Shown here: positions 5,212-5,826 of the stretch, in pieces | Layout: every line of letters starts with the position of its first letter | Numbering within the stretch: the stretch's first letter is position 1 | Assembly: GCA_019423635.1 (NCBI GenBank) | Contig: JAHZBA010000064.1 | Location: 1 to 5,826, forward strand | Source of the DNA: Clostridiales bacterium | Lineage (GTDB): Bacteria > Bacillota > Clostridia > Oscillospirales > Oscillospiraceae | DNA: 5,826 nt | Reading direction: 5' to 3' | The notes under the pieces: model-generated | Databases searched by the model: none | The model's input: only the letters and a program-made list of their open reading frames with translations | What the model was told of the DNA's origin: nothing | Position numbers and translations under genes: made by a program

Positions 5212-5826
5212 ATGGACTACAACAAGACCATCCAACTCCCCAAGACGGACTTCCCCATGCGGGCGGGACTGCCCAAGCGGGAGCCGGAGATGCTCAAGCG
5301 CTGGGAGGAGATGGACCTCTACGGAGAGATGCTGAAAAAGAACGAGGGCAAGCCCCGGTTCAACCTCCACGACGGCCCGCCCTTCTCCAACGGTTCCATC
5401 CACATGGGCACCGCCATGAACAAGGCCATCAAGGACATCATCACCCGGTCCTACGCCATGCGGGGCTATTACACCCCCTATATCCCCGGCTGGGACAACC
5501 ACGGGATGCCCATCGAGTCCAATATCATCAAGCAGAACAAGCTCAACCGCAAGGCCATGAGCATCCCCGACTTCCGCTCTGCCTGCCACGACTTCGCCGC
5601 CCACTATGTGGACGTGCAGCGCCAGGCCTTCAAGCGCATCGGCGTCGTCGGGGACTGGGAGCACCCCTACCTCACCATGGACCCCGGCTTTGAGGCCGAG
5701 GAGGTGAAGGTCTTCGGGGCCATGTACAGGAAGGGCTATATCTACAAGGGCCTCAAGCCCGTCTACTGGTGCCCCCACGACGAGACGGCCCTGGCGGAGG
5801 CGGAGATCGAGTACCAGGACGACCCC
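5212..5826 (+). CDS. ileS: Isoleucyl-tRNA synthetase, N-terminal part (runs off the window)
   Basis: The 205 visible residues are the start of a class I isoleucyl-tRNA synthetase, which charges tRNA-Ile in the cytoplasm. The full enzyme is about 900-1050 residues; only the window edge truncates it. Recognisable parts are the lead-in LHDGPPFSNGSIHMGTAMNK (52-71) with the class I signature at 64-67, GWDNHGMPIE (93-102, the GWDxHGxPIE block of the Ile/Val/Leu enzymes), GDWEHPYLTMDP (148-158), and KPVYWCPHDETALAEAEIEY (182-201), which leads toward the editing domain. The signature reads HMGT rather than the usual HxGH. The ATG at 5212 has AAAGGAAG 8 bases upstream. No terminator or good promoter lies in the 40-base gap before it, so transcription probably comes through from the T-box promoter. 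The ATC specifier of that leader independently supports the isoleucine assignment. Confidence 0.95.
   Translation, partial: MDYNKTIQLPKTDFPMRAGLPKREPEMLKRWEEMDLYGEMLKKNEGKPRFNLHDGPPFSNGSIHMGTAMNKAIKDIITRSYAMRGYYTPYIPGWDNHGMPIESNIIKQNKLNRKAMSIPDFRSACHDFAAHYVDVQRQAFKRIGVVGDWEHPYLTMDPGFEAEEVKVFGAMYRKGYIYKGLKPVYWCPHDETALAEAEIEYQDDP

Noticed and set aside
5173..5778. Minus-strand open frame of 201 residues opposite ileS
   Set aside because: A shadow of the unmistakable IleRS reading frame; the product is V/G/H/L-rich repeats without a recognisable family.

Overview
The window looks like chromosomal DNA from a high-GC member of the Bacillota, most likely a gut clostridial lineage of the Oscillospiraceae type. 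That is inferred from the GC-rich third codon positions, strong Shine-Dalgarno sites, near-consensus sigma-A promoters, a tRNA-sensing T-box leader, and protein variants typical of that group. No 16S or other decisive marker is present, so the taxonomy is an inference.

Left part (1-1019): about 150 bases with no supportable gene, then a GC-rich inverted-repeat element (149-252). A minus-strand small serine recombinase/resolvase gene (247-852) ends inside that element and takes its stop codon from it. A gap of about 170 bases follows, holding a very good plus-strand promoter.

Middle part (1020-3478): a MarR-family regulator overlaps by 11 bases a MATE-family efflux pump, a classic regulator-pump pair. 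Next comes a 289-base gap with a second, diverged inverted repeat that has the same CGTAGGG...CCCTACG ends, and a terminator-like hairpin pointing to the minus strand. A PaaI-type hotdog thioesterase follows, with its own promoter and a perfect 6+1+6 dyad over the -10 box.

Right part (3479-5826): a near-consensus promoter drives a complete T-box leader (about 3540-3825). It shows the GAGAG motif, a GGTGCGA distal loop, an ATC (isoleucine) specifier, a TGGT bulge matching an A discriminator, and a 15-bp terminator stem. Downstream, on the same strand and closely packed, are a DUF1963/YwqG-family protein, a 101-residue two-CxxC zinc-ribbon protein, and isoleucyl-tRNA synthetase, which runs off the window. 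The leader is therefore not directly in front of ileS: two poorly characterised genes sit between the isoleucine sensor and its expected target. This is the most interesting arrangement here, together with the HMGT form of the synthetase HIGH motif. I see no CRISPR array, tRNA, rRNA, defence system or complete insertion sequence.
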